Made by a program: the position numbers and the translations under genes. A stretch of DNA of 64,000 nt from Adenophora triphylla var. japonica (lineage: Eukaryota; Streptophyta; Magnoliopsida; Asterales; Campanulaceae). The first letter of the stretch is position 1. Each line of letters opens with the position of its first letter. Below, in pieces: positions 1 to 11,056 of this stretch. Under the pieces are notes generated by a model. It did not search any database. It was not told where the DNA came from and saw nothing but the letters and a program-made list of their open reading frames with translations. The stretch is taken from contig JAFEMH010001357.1 of assembly GCA_022495995.1 (NCBI GenBank), positions 375,001 to 439,000 on the forward strand, read 5' to 3'.

Positions 1-386
1 TTTATTGCCCCTCGGAGGCAGGATGCTACTCCCCAGATATTTACCAACACAAACTTCAGGAATGCTGGCTTAAATATGTAAGTTTTCAAATGCCTATTAT
101 GACCTTTTGTTTGTCTTCCAAACATTGAAGTCTTTGCTCTCTCCGTCCCAAAATGAATGTCCAAAAAAAAAAATTTCAATCAAGAACAAATTTGATATTT
201 TTTGGACATTCATTTTGGGCCGTAGGTAAGTACAATGTAATCACCCAAATCATTTTCTATCCTATGCAGTCTGAAAAGCCTAGAGTGAACTTTAAGGACA
301 AGTACTCGGAATCTTACAGAGACTCCCACCCAAAGGCACCAGTAGTTGTTCCATGGGTCTCCGGTGTTATAAAAAGTCAACCCTGA
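1..386 (+). CDS. 3' end of an unidentified protein-coding gene, last two exons
   Basis: Two exons join in frame. The first runs from the window edge to 77 and ends at a GTAAGT donor. The last runs 270-386, follows a TATGCAG acceptor and ends in TGA at 384-386. Both are phase 0 and together give 63 residues. The final exon encodes a hydrophilic tail rich in Lys, Ser and Pro that ends VSGVIKSQP. The upstream exon holds two Cys and several aromatic residues. I do not recognise the family. The short intron holds a Stowaway-like MITE. A T-rich 3' UTR probably follows to about 780. The exon call rests on clean splice sites and matching phase only; the gene body lies before the window. Confidence 0.45.
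136..227. mobile_element. short Stowaway-like MITE in the last intron
   Basis: The left end reads CTCTCCGTCCCAAAATGAAT and the right end carries the inverted partner GGACATTCATTTTGGG. The two arms are separated by about 40 A/T-rich bases. A close relative lies at 4573-4672. Confidence 0.6.
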
Positions 387-1702
387 AGACATTTAAGAGA
401 AAAAATGTTTATGTACAATGGAGAGAAAACCAACATGAAGCTGACTGTGCTTGAAATTCCTCAAGGCCATCAATCTTCACAACCTTGGGAGCTTTTCCAC
501 TTACCCCTTTTTCTTGATTACCCTTTTTTTTGTATCTTGTTGATGATTGTTGGCGGGTGGTTCAACTTTTTTGTTTCTTGAGATAAGATGGCAGGGGTGC
601 CGATGCTTTCCGAACTGGGGTTTTTTTGGTGCCGAGGGGGAGGAAAGAGCTTAGAGTTAATAGCTACATGTATGAACAAAAGGTTTTGCTCTTTTGATTG
701 TAATTTGGGATTTTTTTTTTTTTTTTCATTATAATGGGGATTTGAAGAATTTAGAGTACATTGTTCTTAATTCGTAGAGAAAAAACATGTTAATGTGAGT
801 AGGCTTTGGTTGCCTGAAGTTTACATGAATATTGATGACAGAATCGCTTTGCGATATCCTTTCTTTCTCTCGTATCCTATTTTCATACTCAGAACATCTA
901 CTCCACTATCACTTTTCTTTAATTTTCGTGCAATTCAAACATCCTTTTTTGAGTGGGACGGGGGGAGTAACTTTCTAATTTTTAGATTCAACCACTTGGC
1001 TAGTTTTTGTACGTTCACATTCACATGGAGCACGAACTAGAAATATCGCAAGAGAATTAGAAAAAGCTTCTGATTTACTGTATTTCTTCATTCAAATTCA
1101 AGATTCAAGTCAGATAGTTGATCGAGAAAGCACCATAGAGAAGAGACCCATCGAAAATCGTTTTCACGGCCAGCCAATCCGGGATGCTCATTCTCAAGGA
1201 ATTCCCGTCTGTCTACTCTAACTCAATCTAACTCAAGATTCATTCTCTACCCTGGCCAGTTGAAATATGTAAGATCAGAAAAGAGGAAAAGGCCAATTCA
1301 TTATTCCTCAAGTTTGAAAGACGTCTTAAGGATAGGAGGGAGACCTGAAGATCTGACTTTCTTATTATTGAAGTCATTTTTCTCTCGTTTGTATTAAGGT
1401 ATTTTTGAATTAGCACCGGACATTGCCCGAAATTACTCTCTTGAGGGCGCTACTCTCTTAAACTGTGGCAAAAATCCTTAAATATTCTTATTATTCCCTT
1501 TCTAAAGTTTTACGATAATAAAATAAATAGCAACTTTGATTTGATAAAAAAAAAAGGTTTAGAGGGAAAAATATTCATGTTGAGACAAAAAATTCTTGAA
1601 TATTCATAACTAAAGCTTGTGTAGAAAAATAAAGATTGAGGTTCCATTTCAAATCATTTGGATATGAAATGAGTGGCCCTAGTTCTTTATCTCAGAAGAA
1701 GG
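387..1702. other. intergenic, no gene recognised
   Basis: This stretch holds the likely 3' UTR of the preceding gene, poly-T runs near 710-726 and A/T-rich sequence. About 1495-1605 resembles the inner part of the MITEs at 33.4 kb (ACGATAATAAAAT motif). Open frames here are short, of low complexity and match nothing I know. Confidence 0.5.
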
Positions 1703-3183
1703 TTGGGGTGTCAACGGTTCGGCTAAAATATCGATTGGTTTGAGACCGAATCAAATTAAGCTGTGCGGTTCGATTTGATCTGGGGTATTAAGCCAAATCG
1801 AACCGAGTTGAACCAAACCGTTGAGACCATTAAACTGAGCTATGGAGCCGAACTGTTAAACCGAGCTATGAAACTGAACCGTTAAATCGAGATAATGAAC
1901 TGAACCACCTTAAACCAAAATCATGACCGTCCACTCATAATCAAGTTTGATGTTCACAAAACCCTAAATATGATATAACATTGAATCCAACCCGCCTCTC
2001 TCCAATTTCGTTGTTTCTCTCTCTTCCCGTTCTGTTCTGGTCTCGACTCTCTCTCGTCGCTCCTCCCTCAATTGCGATCGGCGACGCTGCTCCTCCCTCA
2101 ATTGCTGCTCTCAACTTCGCCGGCTCGCATTGCTTCCCTCAACCTTCTCACTCCGTCTTCTACCTTCGATCTTCAACAAGGAAGACGAATTTCAAGCACA
2201 ATCCAACCCTAACCCATATTTTTCCTGCTCAGTTCCCATTGTTCCGGCGATTCAAATGTGAGTTTTCCCTAATTAATTTGGTAATTTTGTATTTTTACTC
2301 AGATTTGCCAACATAATTTTTGATTTTCGCATCTTGTAATGAACATGATTCTTAGGTTTCTCTATTTATCTGGAGTTAATTATGTTCAAAATTTGTTACA
2401 CCTGAAGCATTCCTACTACACCTAGATCTAGTTTCGTTGGTCTTTATCCGATGGCCATATTGTTTGATCTGTATCCCAACAACTAATGAACTCTGATATC
2501 ATTCTTTATATTTTGATTCACATAACCTGGAGTTAATGAACATGATTTTTTCTGTTGTCGAGGAATCCTTTTTTCCCACATTGTCCATTTATATGTAGTA
2601 GAGTACGATGGCACTAGACTATAACCATCTTAGAGTACAAGCCAATGGTCATGTATTCATTTTTAATATATTTTCCTTCCATTACTTTCTGTTCATAATA
2701 TCTTGCTAATGAGGGATGGAATTGATGACTTTTGTACAGACCATTAGTTTTAATTAGTTTTAATTGCAGAAACAATACTCCTACAAGATCATAGCTTTTG
2801 AAATCATATCAAGCGACAAAGACCATTGAGGTATAAATTAAATTTGCAACACCAGTTATGCCTATGAAATGAAAAATGACTATATACAAGTTATGCTTGT
2901 GTTTATTCTAATTACTTATTTTATATTCATTAGTCATAAAATGGTTAACAAAAAAAAAAGACTATGGTTTGAAATGTGGTTTAACTGGGGTCTGGATCGC
3001 GATTTGGACCGTGGTCCGAACTGCAAAATCAAACCACGGTTTAGACTGAACGACGGTTTGGTTTAGCTCGGTCTGTTTTTTTTTTATGGTTTAGCTCGGT
3101 TTGAAATTTCTCCAAACCGATACCAGCGGTTTGACTACTAAATTCGCCCAAACCGAGCTAAATTGAACCATTTACACCTCTAA
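1703..3183. mobile_element. hAT-like non-autonomous element
   Basis: The left end TTGGGGTGTCAACGGTTC and the right end (reverse complement TTAGAGGTGTAAATGGTTC) form imperfect terminal inverted repeats of the type seen on plant hAT elements. Many AACCG/CGGTT words crowd both ends (1720-1915 and 2995-3165), as is typical of hAT subterminal regions. No transposase frame is visible and no clean 8-bp target duplication was found. Open frames inside look like chance. Confidence 0.45.
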
Positions 3184-3246
3184 TAGAAAGCATGACTTGT
3201 TAATTCCCGATGTTAGATAATTTCTCCAACATAACTTATCTCTACT

Positions 3247-3801
3247 TCAAAGATCCCGGGTTTCAATCCAACTATCTGAATTAATCAATAAATGAACTTT
3301 AAGGGAACAAGAACCACAAGGCAAGACAACCGATGCTGGGCAATCATTTGGAGCCTGTATCGATATCTTATTTCCGTCCCTCAGTAGCTTAAATCCCATC
3401 TTCCCCAAATCCATTGAATCAATTGAGAAGTAATCTCCATACCTGCACTGCACTGATAAAAAAAGCTCCACGGTGTCACCATTATCTTCCCTTGTTGGAT
3501 CCTCCAAGGTGAGGTCATCTGCATTTACTTCATCTTGCCTTGAAGCATGAAGCTTGCAATCATAAACTGCACGTGAGTTTAAGTCACCAAGGATTTCCCA
3601 AGCCATCTGGATCTTTAAGAATCTCTCTCTGGATTCATCTTGTTCAGATTTTGATGTTTCAGAGGTATTTTGCAATTTGTCGGGTTGGGAATTGAGGAGA
3701 ACAAATCTATAGGTAGTACAAATTTCTTCTTGGGTTGCATTTTCCTTCACACCCAAAATGTCGTAACGAGTTTTGTGTACGGAGGCATCGGCAAAGAGCA
3801 T
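3247..3801 (-). pseudogene. decayed DPH4-like J-domain copy
   Basis: The 184-residue frame is open from ATG to stop and is plainly a copy of the gene at 4988-5536. It has lost the residues that define the family. The J-domain HPD triad is QPD (Gln39), which in characterised J-proteins abolishes Hsp70 stimulation. The CSL zinc-finger CxC is Cys119-Arg-Tyr121, so one of four zinc ligands is gone. The stretch before the finger also has a two-residue net insertion. The frame is intact, so it could be expressed as an inactive protein, but its chemistry is probably lost. An altered function cannot be excluded. Confidence 0.8.
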
Positions 3802-4572
3802 AGTTGGGAGTAGCAGCTTGTTGTTCTTCCTGAAAATGCGCTAGAGAACACAAGAGTTAAGTGAATCTATTGTCATCATGAAGAAAGTTGATAAAGAATC
3901 TCAATATTTTACATTTTAAGAGGGTAAGATGAAGTGGAGTTACAAGTTACACTTAAAAGAACTCTTCCGTGTTCAAGGGAAACTTGGTAGCGCAATTCAA
4001 AGCCACAACTATGCAAGTTCTAGCGCAATACAGAGTAACATTCATAATCTAACAACTACTGTAAAGGTTCTAGCTATGCGTAGAAAGTACAAAGGAAAAT
4101 TTCCCCTTTTCTCAAAACAACAATCACCAACACATATGCTTACAGAACTAAAAAAATTAACCCTGGCAATTCATGATAAATCAAATATAACCGACTAAAA
4201 GTGGGAAATAACCACAGTTGTCTCCAATAAACTATTATAAATATAACAATCATAGCTCCAATAACCACAAAAATCCGTAGAAATGCAAAGTTCACATTTC
4301 AAGTTGGAAATCAATATAGATCCACAAAACCCCAGATAATTGCAAGATTAGAGAGATCAAAAGCCCTAAAATATGAAAAAATAAACCCTAATGATCCTAT
4401 TGAAGCTAAATAATATAGATATGATCGATTATACTCTTAACTACTCTTAATGATCACAAAATATGATTAAGCGCACATTAGAGCATGTTGATTGATAAGG
4501 TTGGATTTAGCAACTTAACTAGAAAATGGACACTCATTTAAAAGCGTAATTGTACCTGTAACAATTACGGAG

Positions 4573-4672
4573 TACTCCCTCCGTCCCAAAATGAATGTCC
4601 AATTTTTTTCAGAATTGCTCTTCAAGAGCAAATTTGAAATTTTTTTGGACATTCATTTTGAACAAAAGGAGC
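4573..4672. mobile_element. short Stowaway-like MITE in the duplication spacer
   Basis: TACTCCCTCCGTCCCAAAAT at the left faces GGACATTCATTTTG at the right. The element is about 100 bp and is the same subfamily as that at 136-227. It lies in the spacer of the inverted duplication. Confidence 0.65.
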
Positions 4673-4987
4673 ACCTGATTTGGAAGTGTGTTACCCATCT
4701 TGTAGATCACAAGTACACCGGCTATCTGTGCCATAAGGGATCTTTTTGCTGCAAATATTTTTATCTTGTTTGATTGTAAGTAGCGGTGAGTGTGACCTCT
4801 TCCATGGAGAAAATAAACACGGAAGAGTTCTTTTAGGTGTAACTTGTAACTCCACTTCATCTTGCCTTTTTAAAATGTAAAATATTGAGATTCTTTATCA
4901 ACTTTCTTCACGATGACAATAAATTCACTTAACTCTTGTGTTCTCTAGTGCATTTTCAGGAAGAACAACAAGCTACTACTCCCAACT

Positions 4988-5536
4988 ATGCTCTTTGCCA
5001 ATGCCTCCGTACACAAAACTCATTACGACATTTTGGGTGTGAAGGAAAATGCATCCCAAGAAGAAATCCGTACTACCTACAGATCTGCTCTCCTCAATTC
5101 CCATCCCGACAAATTGCAAAATACATCCGAAACATCAAAATCTGAACAAGATGAATCCAGAGAGAGATTCTTAAAGATCCAGATGGCTTGGGAAATCCTT
5201 GGTGACTTAAACTCACGTGCAGTTTATGATAGCAAGCTCCATGCTTCAAGACAAGATGAAGTAAATGCAGATGACCTCACCTTGGGGGATCTGACAATGG
5301 AAGATAATGGTGACACCGTGGAGCTTTTTTATCAGTGCAGGTGTGGAGATTACTTCTCAATTGATTCAATGGATTTGGGGAAGATGGGATTTAAGCTATT
5401 GAGGGACGGAAATAAGATATCGATGCAGGCTCCAAATGATTGCCCAGCATCAGTTGTCTTGCCTTGTGGTTCTTGTTCCCTTAAAGTTCGTTTATTGATT
5501 AATTCAGATAGTTGGATTGAAAACCGGGATCTTTGA
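4988..5536 (+). CDS. DPH4: DPH4 homologue (J-domain, CSL zinc finger)
   Basis: Single-exon frame of 182 residues. The N-terminal half is a J domain: YDILGV at 13-18, the HPD triad at 39-41, and a final helix ending near Tyr80. The C-terminal half is a DPH-type (CSL) zinc finger with Cys117-x-Cys119 and Cys160-x2-Cys163. This pair of domains defines DPH4/DNAJC24, which in yeast and animals supports the iron-sulfur radical step of diphthamide synthesis on translation factor eEF2 in the cytosol. All key residues are present. The ATG at 4988 begins the region conserved with the sister copy. A TTTTCAG acceptor near 4957 suggests a 5' UTR intron. It is probably the functional copy of the inverted pair. 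Confidence 0.88.
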   Translation: MLFANASVHKTHYDILGVKENASQEEIRTTYRSALLNSHPDKLQNTSETSKSEQDESRERFLKIQMAWEILGDLNSRAVYDSKLHASRQDEVNADDLTLGDLTMEDNGDTVELFYQCRCGDYFSIDSMDLGKMGFKLLRDGNKISMQAPNDCPASVVLPCGSCSLKVRLLINSDSWIENRDL

Positions 5537-6204
5537 AGTAGAGATAAGTTATGTTGTAAAAAAGTCGACAAATTTTGTTAGTTTTTGGTGGAACTGTACT
5601 AGGTTTAGGTAATATCTGTGTGTGCTGATTTACCTGAATGTGCAAGTTATTCATTATTGTTACATAAGATAAAATTTTACATTTAGGTTGCCTGGCGCTA
5701 TACACGCTTGGACTCTTTTGTTTAACCCGTAGAATATGTGCCAATGCTAGTTGAATGTTTGAATATGAGTGTTCAATACGGATACGAAAGGTAAACCAAG
5801 GAGTACATGACATGTATGATATCCTAATACTAAGGCTTGCATCAAATCAAAGGAATACATTTTGTTATATCTATAGTATAAATAAGAGAATGGGTGAACA
5901 GTTGAATAATAGTTCCAAATGGGTCTTATTCTAGTTAATTCATAAGTAGGAATTGAGGGGTTTTTTTTTTTTATTAAGGAAATGATATTTATTTATAATC
6001 ACAAGAGGAGTTGGCTATCGACAAACATCGATAGCTCAACCCAAATTCTAGATTGTACATACACTAGTACTCAAAAGCCCGTGCCAATGGCATGGGTCAG
6101 TACAAAAAAGTAAGCAGTGGAAAAAATAATAAGTAGAATAAAACATCTTTTGCACAATCAAAATATACTATCTGCACCCCCACCCCCACGCCCCATAAAC
6201 TCCC
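5537..6204. other. intergenic, likely 3' UTR then AT-rich sequence
   Basis: The first 100-200 bases are probably the DPH4 3' UTR. The rest is AT-rich with a poly-T run at about 5961-5972. No coding region or recognisable repeat was seen. Confidence 0.4.
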
Positions 6205-6412
6205 CACCCACCCACCAACGACCTTTTCTTCCTTCTTGGCTTCGGCTGCAGGTGGGGCAGCGGCACCACCACCACGACCAGATGGACTGGTGCCAACATC
6301 TCTCGCCATGTTGTAATAACTTCAGTGATATCTTTACCCTTCAGTTGGGAAAGTAGTAGCTCAATCACATCCATATCAGCTTCAATTCCAACAAAAGCTA
6401 CATTTTTTGCTA
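6205..6412 (-). pseudogene. 60S acidic ribosomal protein P2 fragment
   Basis: Reading the minus strand, one frame gives a stretch containing IELLLSQLKGKDITEVI. After a one-base loss near 6285 a second frame continues with GGGAAAPPAAEAKKEEKV. These match the middle and the Ala-rich hinge of plant P2 stalk proteins, which sit on the large ribosomal subunit and recruit elongation factors. The N-terminal start and the acidic C-terminal tail (DDDMGFSLFD type) are missing. The frameshift and both truncations make it a pseudogene. Confidence 0.75.
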
Positions 6413-6489
6413 AATTGAATGTATCTGTATATGAGCTCCTATCTGGTGTTAGGGAAATTGTAGCCTTAATATATGTTATAAACTGCCAA

Positions 6490-6565
6490 ACTATGCGTGC
6501 GACTGAGGCTTTTGAAAAATACAAATATTTGGGAACACTGATTCGGGCAGATGGAACTGTTTGAG
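6490..6565 (+). mobile_element. possible LINE reverse-transcriptase scrap
   Basis: The plus-strand frame reads FEKYKYLGTLIRADGTV. It resembles the YLG motif that follows the catalytic core in plant LINE reverse transcriptases. It is only about 20 residues, so the assignment is weak. Confidence 0.3.
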
Positions 6566-6873
6566 AGTAAGTTTAGAGGTTGCAGTTTTTGCTTGTTTAA
6601 GGGTTAGGCTTTGAAGCTACCCTCTAATACATGTACAAAACCCCCATATTTATCTTGTAGCTCAGATCGTAAAAAATATCACATACTACTTCCTCCATCC
6701 CAAAAATCAGTTTAGCTTATATAAATGAATGAGCGTTTCACCTGTATACTAATAAGCATTTACAGATGGTCACCTCACCTACTTCAGCTTTAGCAGAAAA
6801 TGCATCCATCACAAGAGAAAATAAAAGCCATATAATCAACAAAAAGGAGTTTAGTTAAAGAGTTAAAGCTTAC

Positions 6874-7069
6874 AAAAAGGTTCTTTTTATGGAATATTGC
6901 ATCATAAGCTCTGTGCATTGTCTGAAAACCAATATAGCCAGCATTAAGAACCCCGTTCGACCTTGCAGACCCTGAGAGAGCAAGCAAGAGAACTGCAAAA
7001 TTATGTGCACCGGACATTAGGTGATATAGCCCTCCAATTGATAACAGTGCATACAAACTCTCAGAATAG
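6874..7069 (-). pseudogene. isolated exon of PIG-V (GPI mannosyltransferase 2)
   Basis: A 196-bp minus-strand exon is framed by a TTTGCAG acceptor (intron ending at 7070) and a GTAAGC donor (intron starting at 6873). It encodes YSESLYALLSIGG, then ALSGSARSNGVLNAGY and FQTMHRAYDAI, strongly like the central part of plant PIG-V. That protein is an ER membrane enzyme that adds the second mannose to GPI anchors. No neighbouring PIG-V exon was found on either side, so this looks like a gene fragment, although distant exons beyond large introns cannot be ruled out. Confidence 0.65.
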
Positions 7070-7546
7070 CTGCAAACGGTAAAGGCAGTCAACATTCAGC
7101 TCCAGCAGGTTAGGTTTTGATCCGAGATGCAAGGAGAGGAAAAGAAGAATACATGATTTGTCTACAATGTAACCAACTTGCGGAAGCTTATTTTATCATA
7201 ATCACAATCCTTATGGAACACACATTCTCTATCCACTTCATTTTCCTTTCCTTCCTTTGATCGGCATACATGCACAGTCCATATCAATCATTGTTGTCAA
7301 TGAAAAGGCACGAAACCCCATAAAACATGATAAATAACAGTACATTAAAACCTAACCCAAATGAGGATTCAAGTATTAACACTCAAAAAGTCAAAAAAAA
7401 AAAAAAAAAAATGATAAGTATAAATCACACCGTATGATTATTGGCTAAGCACACCAAGAAAAAGAATTAAAATGCAAGAACTAACAATATTAAAATACTT
7501 GTTTAAAAAAAAATGTTAAAACACCATGCAACTTGAACAAAACCTA

Positions 7547-8431
7547 TGTGGTGGTGGAGTTTGCACCGATAACTCAACGAATTTCACATTATTGTGTGAT
7601 CGCGCAGGAAAGCGTGTGGGCTCAGTTCTTTGTGTCCAGCAATGAGTGAGCTAGCTTTGGATCTGCACAGCACAAGAAACAAGGGTGAAACTGCGCCGGG
7701 GGTCTTCCGGCAAGCCCCTCCGGCGTGAGAGTAAGATGATGGACTGGAAATGTGGTGTAGATAATATGGTATGTGTGAGGGTACGTAAATGTGTAGTAGA
7801 ACATTACCTTTGTCCATGTTGTTACTCTCTTATTTATAGTAGGAATAGTGATGTTAGGGTTTTCACCAGAGCCGTTGGATTGGATGGTCTCCAACCGTTA
7901 GATCAGCTCTGTCTTCTAGGCGTACACGTGTCACGCTGGGATTGGTCCGTCTATGTAAGGACACCGCAGCGACATTGATAAGCGGCTTGCCTTATAAGGG
8001 AAAGTCAACCCCGCACACCTTTTGTAGTTATTACCGATCGCATGATTGTACGTGTAACAAGGCATGCGGTGTCCGACATTATCCCAAATTAGCTAATTAA
8101 CCAAGCTTGTTGAGGAAGCTTAATAGAAGAGACGACACAGGCTGTATGTCCAGTTGGGTCGTCTCCTTGAGGTATGACTCGACGAGAGAGAGTTAGTCGT
8201 TCAATGACGACGCTCACTCTTGGTGTATCGACGGGCTAGAAGTTAACCCCTTTCATTGATGGTACAATGGCTCGTCGCTTGGAGGGGCTTGGTCGCTCAG
8301 TGGCGACGACTGCCGACCAATGTTGGACGGGCCATGACCCAAGGCTTTGATCTGATCCTTTGTGGTTGGTCCTTTGATGGGCCTATTGGGCCCCCAGGCT
8401 CGTAGGAAAGAATTGGGCTCGGCCCATCACA
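7547..8431 (-). mobile_element. putative solo LTR, minus orientation
   Basis: The 885-bp segment is bounded by TGTGGTGG and CCATCACA, short inverted ends of LTR type. Read on the minus strand it has a TATAAATAAG box near 7830-7840, followed by a GC-rich CGCCGG region as found downstream of LTR promoters. No coding or internal region adjoins it. The flanking pentamers (ACCTA and GATTA) do not match, so the boundary is uncertain. Confidence 0.45.
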
Positions 8432-8577
8432 GATTATTCCGTTCATTGTGTATTGATGTTAAATTTCTCTGATGCAAGTCACAACTACAATTTCAAAGAT
8501 AAAACAAATACCAATGATAACCGTACAACCAATTGATAAATGAATTATCAGAAGAAGAGCTTACAGATTGGAATCTT

Positions 8578-9129
8578 ATTGACCAACATAAAAATTGGAT
8601 TTTCCTTGTGCGAGTCCTCCCATAGCTGCATCGAGTTACAATCATTAGTGCAATAATCTAAGCAAATAACATATTTTTGAAGTACCACTTGATGCTTTAT
8701 GAATTTTAAACCCAACTAATGCAACACACACACAAACACACCAACTAATTCTTAACATGCTTGTCACAACAAAATTGAAAATAAATTTTCTGATCAAGTA
8801 GGAATTGAATAACCTTCATCAAAAAATAAAAAATAAATGAGGTGGCAAGTCATAAAAAAAAAAAAAAAAAAAGCAGCAGCAGCATATCATACAACTCAGC
8901 TAGTACACAATGTCAATACTAACCTGGCCTAGCTCAGGGTCCTGGACAACAGTACCATTGCAGCAAAACTCCTTCTTGAGGTCCTTGAGTATCTTATTGT
9001 AGCTAAATTATTTCTTCAAACCCTGGACAGTAGTCAAGCTGTTCCTGCCGTTACGCTGCTGAATGCGTATGTGGACGTACTCTTTTGCTGACCCAGCACC
9101 AGAATCCTCAGCAGCTTCAGTAAACGGAT
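8578..9129 (-). pseudogene. eIF1 (SUI1) pseudogene with introns retained
   Basis: A minus-strand exon at 8924-9129 sits between a TTTTAG acceptor and a GTTAGT donor. It encodes EDSGAGSAKEYVHIRIQQ, then SLTTVQGLKK, a stop (TAA), and FSYNKILKDLKKEFCCNG ending DPELGQ. This is plant eIF1, which controls start-codon choice on the 40S subunit. The stop replaces a conserved Glu codon. A diverged further exon is visible at about 8578-8640 (CTCGCACAAGG region). A possible first exon lies near 9550-9585 before GTGAGT. Because introns remain, it is a decayed gene copy and not a retrocopy. Confidence 0.75.
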
Positions 9130-9991
9130 CTAAAACCATAGAAAAAAGAAAAACAAAGTATGTCACACGTCGCATTTTGGAAAATTGCTGGCGTCAATTG
9201 TTCTCTATTCAAAATTATAAATAATGAGTAAATCATTCCTATACAATTGACCTATTATTTTTAGGGTACTGTAACGTGTATACACAAAATACAACGCCCT
9301 CTTAGAGGTATGAGCTTCAAAAGAGTCAAGATCAATAACTAATTCAGACATTAAATAACATTTCAATACGTATCGAAAGCAGCATTAGGAATCTGGAACT
9401 CCTCATAGTGTGAAAAACACTAAAATCCCAAATCAAAACCCTAGAATTTGAAGTAATCAGAACCAAGAAAATTTCAAACCCTAGAAATCATAAGGTGAAT
9501 TGAAGTAAAAAAAGCGAAATTAAAAAAATGGGGAAATCACTCACATCAAACTTAGTATCCTTCATCATCTTCGGAGGTTAATTTGGCAATTACCCAGAGA
9601 GACTCGCTTCGCAATCGAAATGATGGAGAGAAAGAGAGATTCCGGCGACCAAGGATTTTGAAGAAGATGGGTAAGAAATGTATGAGGTTAATTTGGTTTT
9701 AAGAAGTGATTTTCCATGGCCTGATAACCCACATCAAAACAAATGGTAAGATTTGCTACTGAGAAGCCCGTGCTTGGCATTAGCAAATATGGAGATGAAG
9801 TAGAGAGAGAGAGAAACGGAGAGAGAGAGAGGTGAAATACGGGTGAATGGGTGAAGACTTAAGAACGCAGAGAGGATTTTTGGAGAAGAGTAACTGTCGT
9901 GGGAGACGTGGTATGAGGATGATTTTCAGCCCTTGGATCAACATTCCAAGAATCAATCTCAGCCACCACTTATGTAGGGGCTAAGAGGCGG

Positions 9992-10192
9992 TTACCCCTT
10001 CCTGTATTGTATATTAGATTCGATTATCCCTCGAGCATAATCCGTCAAAGTACTGATAATACACTTCACATTCACATGCGTAGCTACAAAGTGAATAGAA
10101 TTGACATTTAAAAGTGAAATATCAACTTCAAACAACACGTCAATACCCCGATCAAAGATTTGTTGAGAATATCCTTGTAACCCAATTTCCAT
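9992..10192 (-). pseudogene. possible RNase H-like (RVT_3) fragment of a LINE
   Basis: The minus-strand frame has the spacing SIHFVATHVN then TLTDYARGI. It resembles the C-terminal end of the RNase H-like domain of plant LINEs (FV-R--N--A--LA-YA). Key residues are degraded and the piece is short. Confidence 0.3.
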
Positions 10193-10398
10193 CTAATAAT
10201 CTTACTAACAATGACTTGAGACACTCAAACGTTTTTCCAAGCATAACTTGACACTGCTCGGACATTCAAAAAATCTTCATAGATACAAAATTTGACTTTG
10301 AGGTCACAACAAAGTGAAACATTTAGATTGACAATAAGTGCCTAGACAAACATATCAATCAGTAGTTCAGGGTTGAATAATTACAAATATTATACTAA

Positions 10399-10636
10399 GG
10401 GGCCGTTTGGTAGGTCGATAAATGACCGAATAGGATTATTAGTCCAATAAAAGCATGTTTGGTATATTAAATGCAACCGTAGTAATTATTCAAAGTACAA
10501 TCCGGATAAGCATTTGAACACCTCTTATCCCCTTCTTATTTATCCTAAAAAAAAAGGGGTGATATTATTAATCTCTGAATTAATAACCTCCTCCCTATTA
10601 ATACATGCTAATCCTATCGACCTACCAAACGAGCCC
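10399..10636. mobile_element. Tourist/PIF-Harbinger-type MITE
   Basis: Terminal inverted repeats GGGGCCGTTTGGTAGGTC and GACCTACCAAACGAGCCC are flanked by TAA on both sides (10396-10398 and 10637-10639), the target duplication of PIF/Harbinger elements. At 238 bp there is no coding capacity. Confidence 0.85.
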
Positions 10637-11056
10637 TAAGACTCTCAACATGGATAATATACTAAGACTTTCGATAAAGGAGAGAATAACCGACAAATAT
10701 AGGCCAGTGTTGATATGTCAAATCAAATTCAGGTTTAATGAATTTAATTCTTGTTTTAGGTGTAAAATTATTTAATCATCATTTTCCTACGATTATGCTT
10801 TTTTTATTATTATTATTATTATTTTTAGTGGAAAGATTAGGACATGGTTCCTACAAAATGTCATTTCATTTTCACCAAAGCAATTGAAAAATAAAAATGT
10901 CATTTGCCAACAATGGGCTCGAAAAATAGCCCTTTAACGGCCCTATATAAACGAAAACAGGCCCCTTGATCTCTGATAACCACCGCCTAAATTGAAAAAC
11001 CGCGGGAAAAAACTAGGGCACACCATTTGCTCTGCCGATTCACCAAAAATCTAACA

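Larger units (their letters stand above)
3228..5558. repeat. inverted duplication carrying two DPH4 copies
   Basis: The left arm (about 3228-3990) and right arm (about 4812-5558) are reverse complements of each other. They cover the whole DPH4 reading frame, the upstream sequence and a few bases past the stop. The spacer of about 820 bp holds AT-rich sequence and one MITE. The arms end just beyond the stop codons and about 190 bp upstream of the ATGs. Confidence 0.85.

Noticed and set aside
1981..2316. 111-codon frame within the hAT-like element
   Set aside because: Starts at TTG, has no domain, and sits in a non-coding element.
7622..7894. Minus-strand 90-codon frame starting METIQSNGSG
   Set aside because: It lies in the promoter and leader region of the putative solo LTR and has no protein similarity I recognise.
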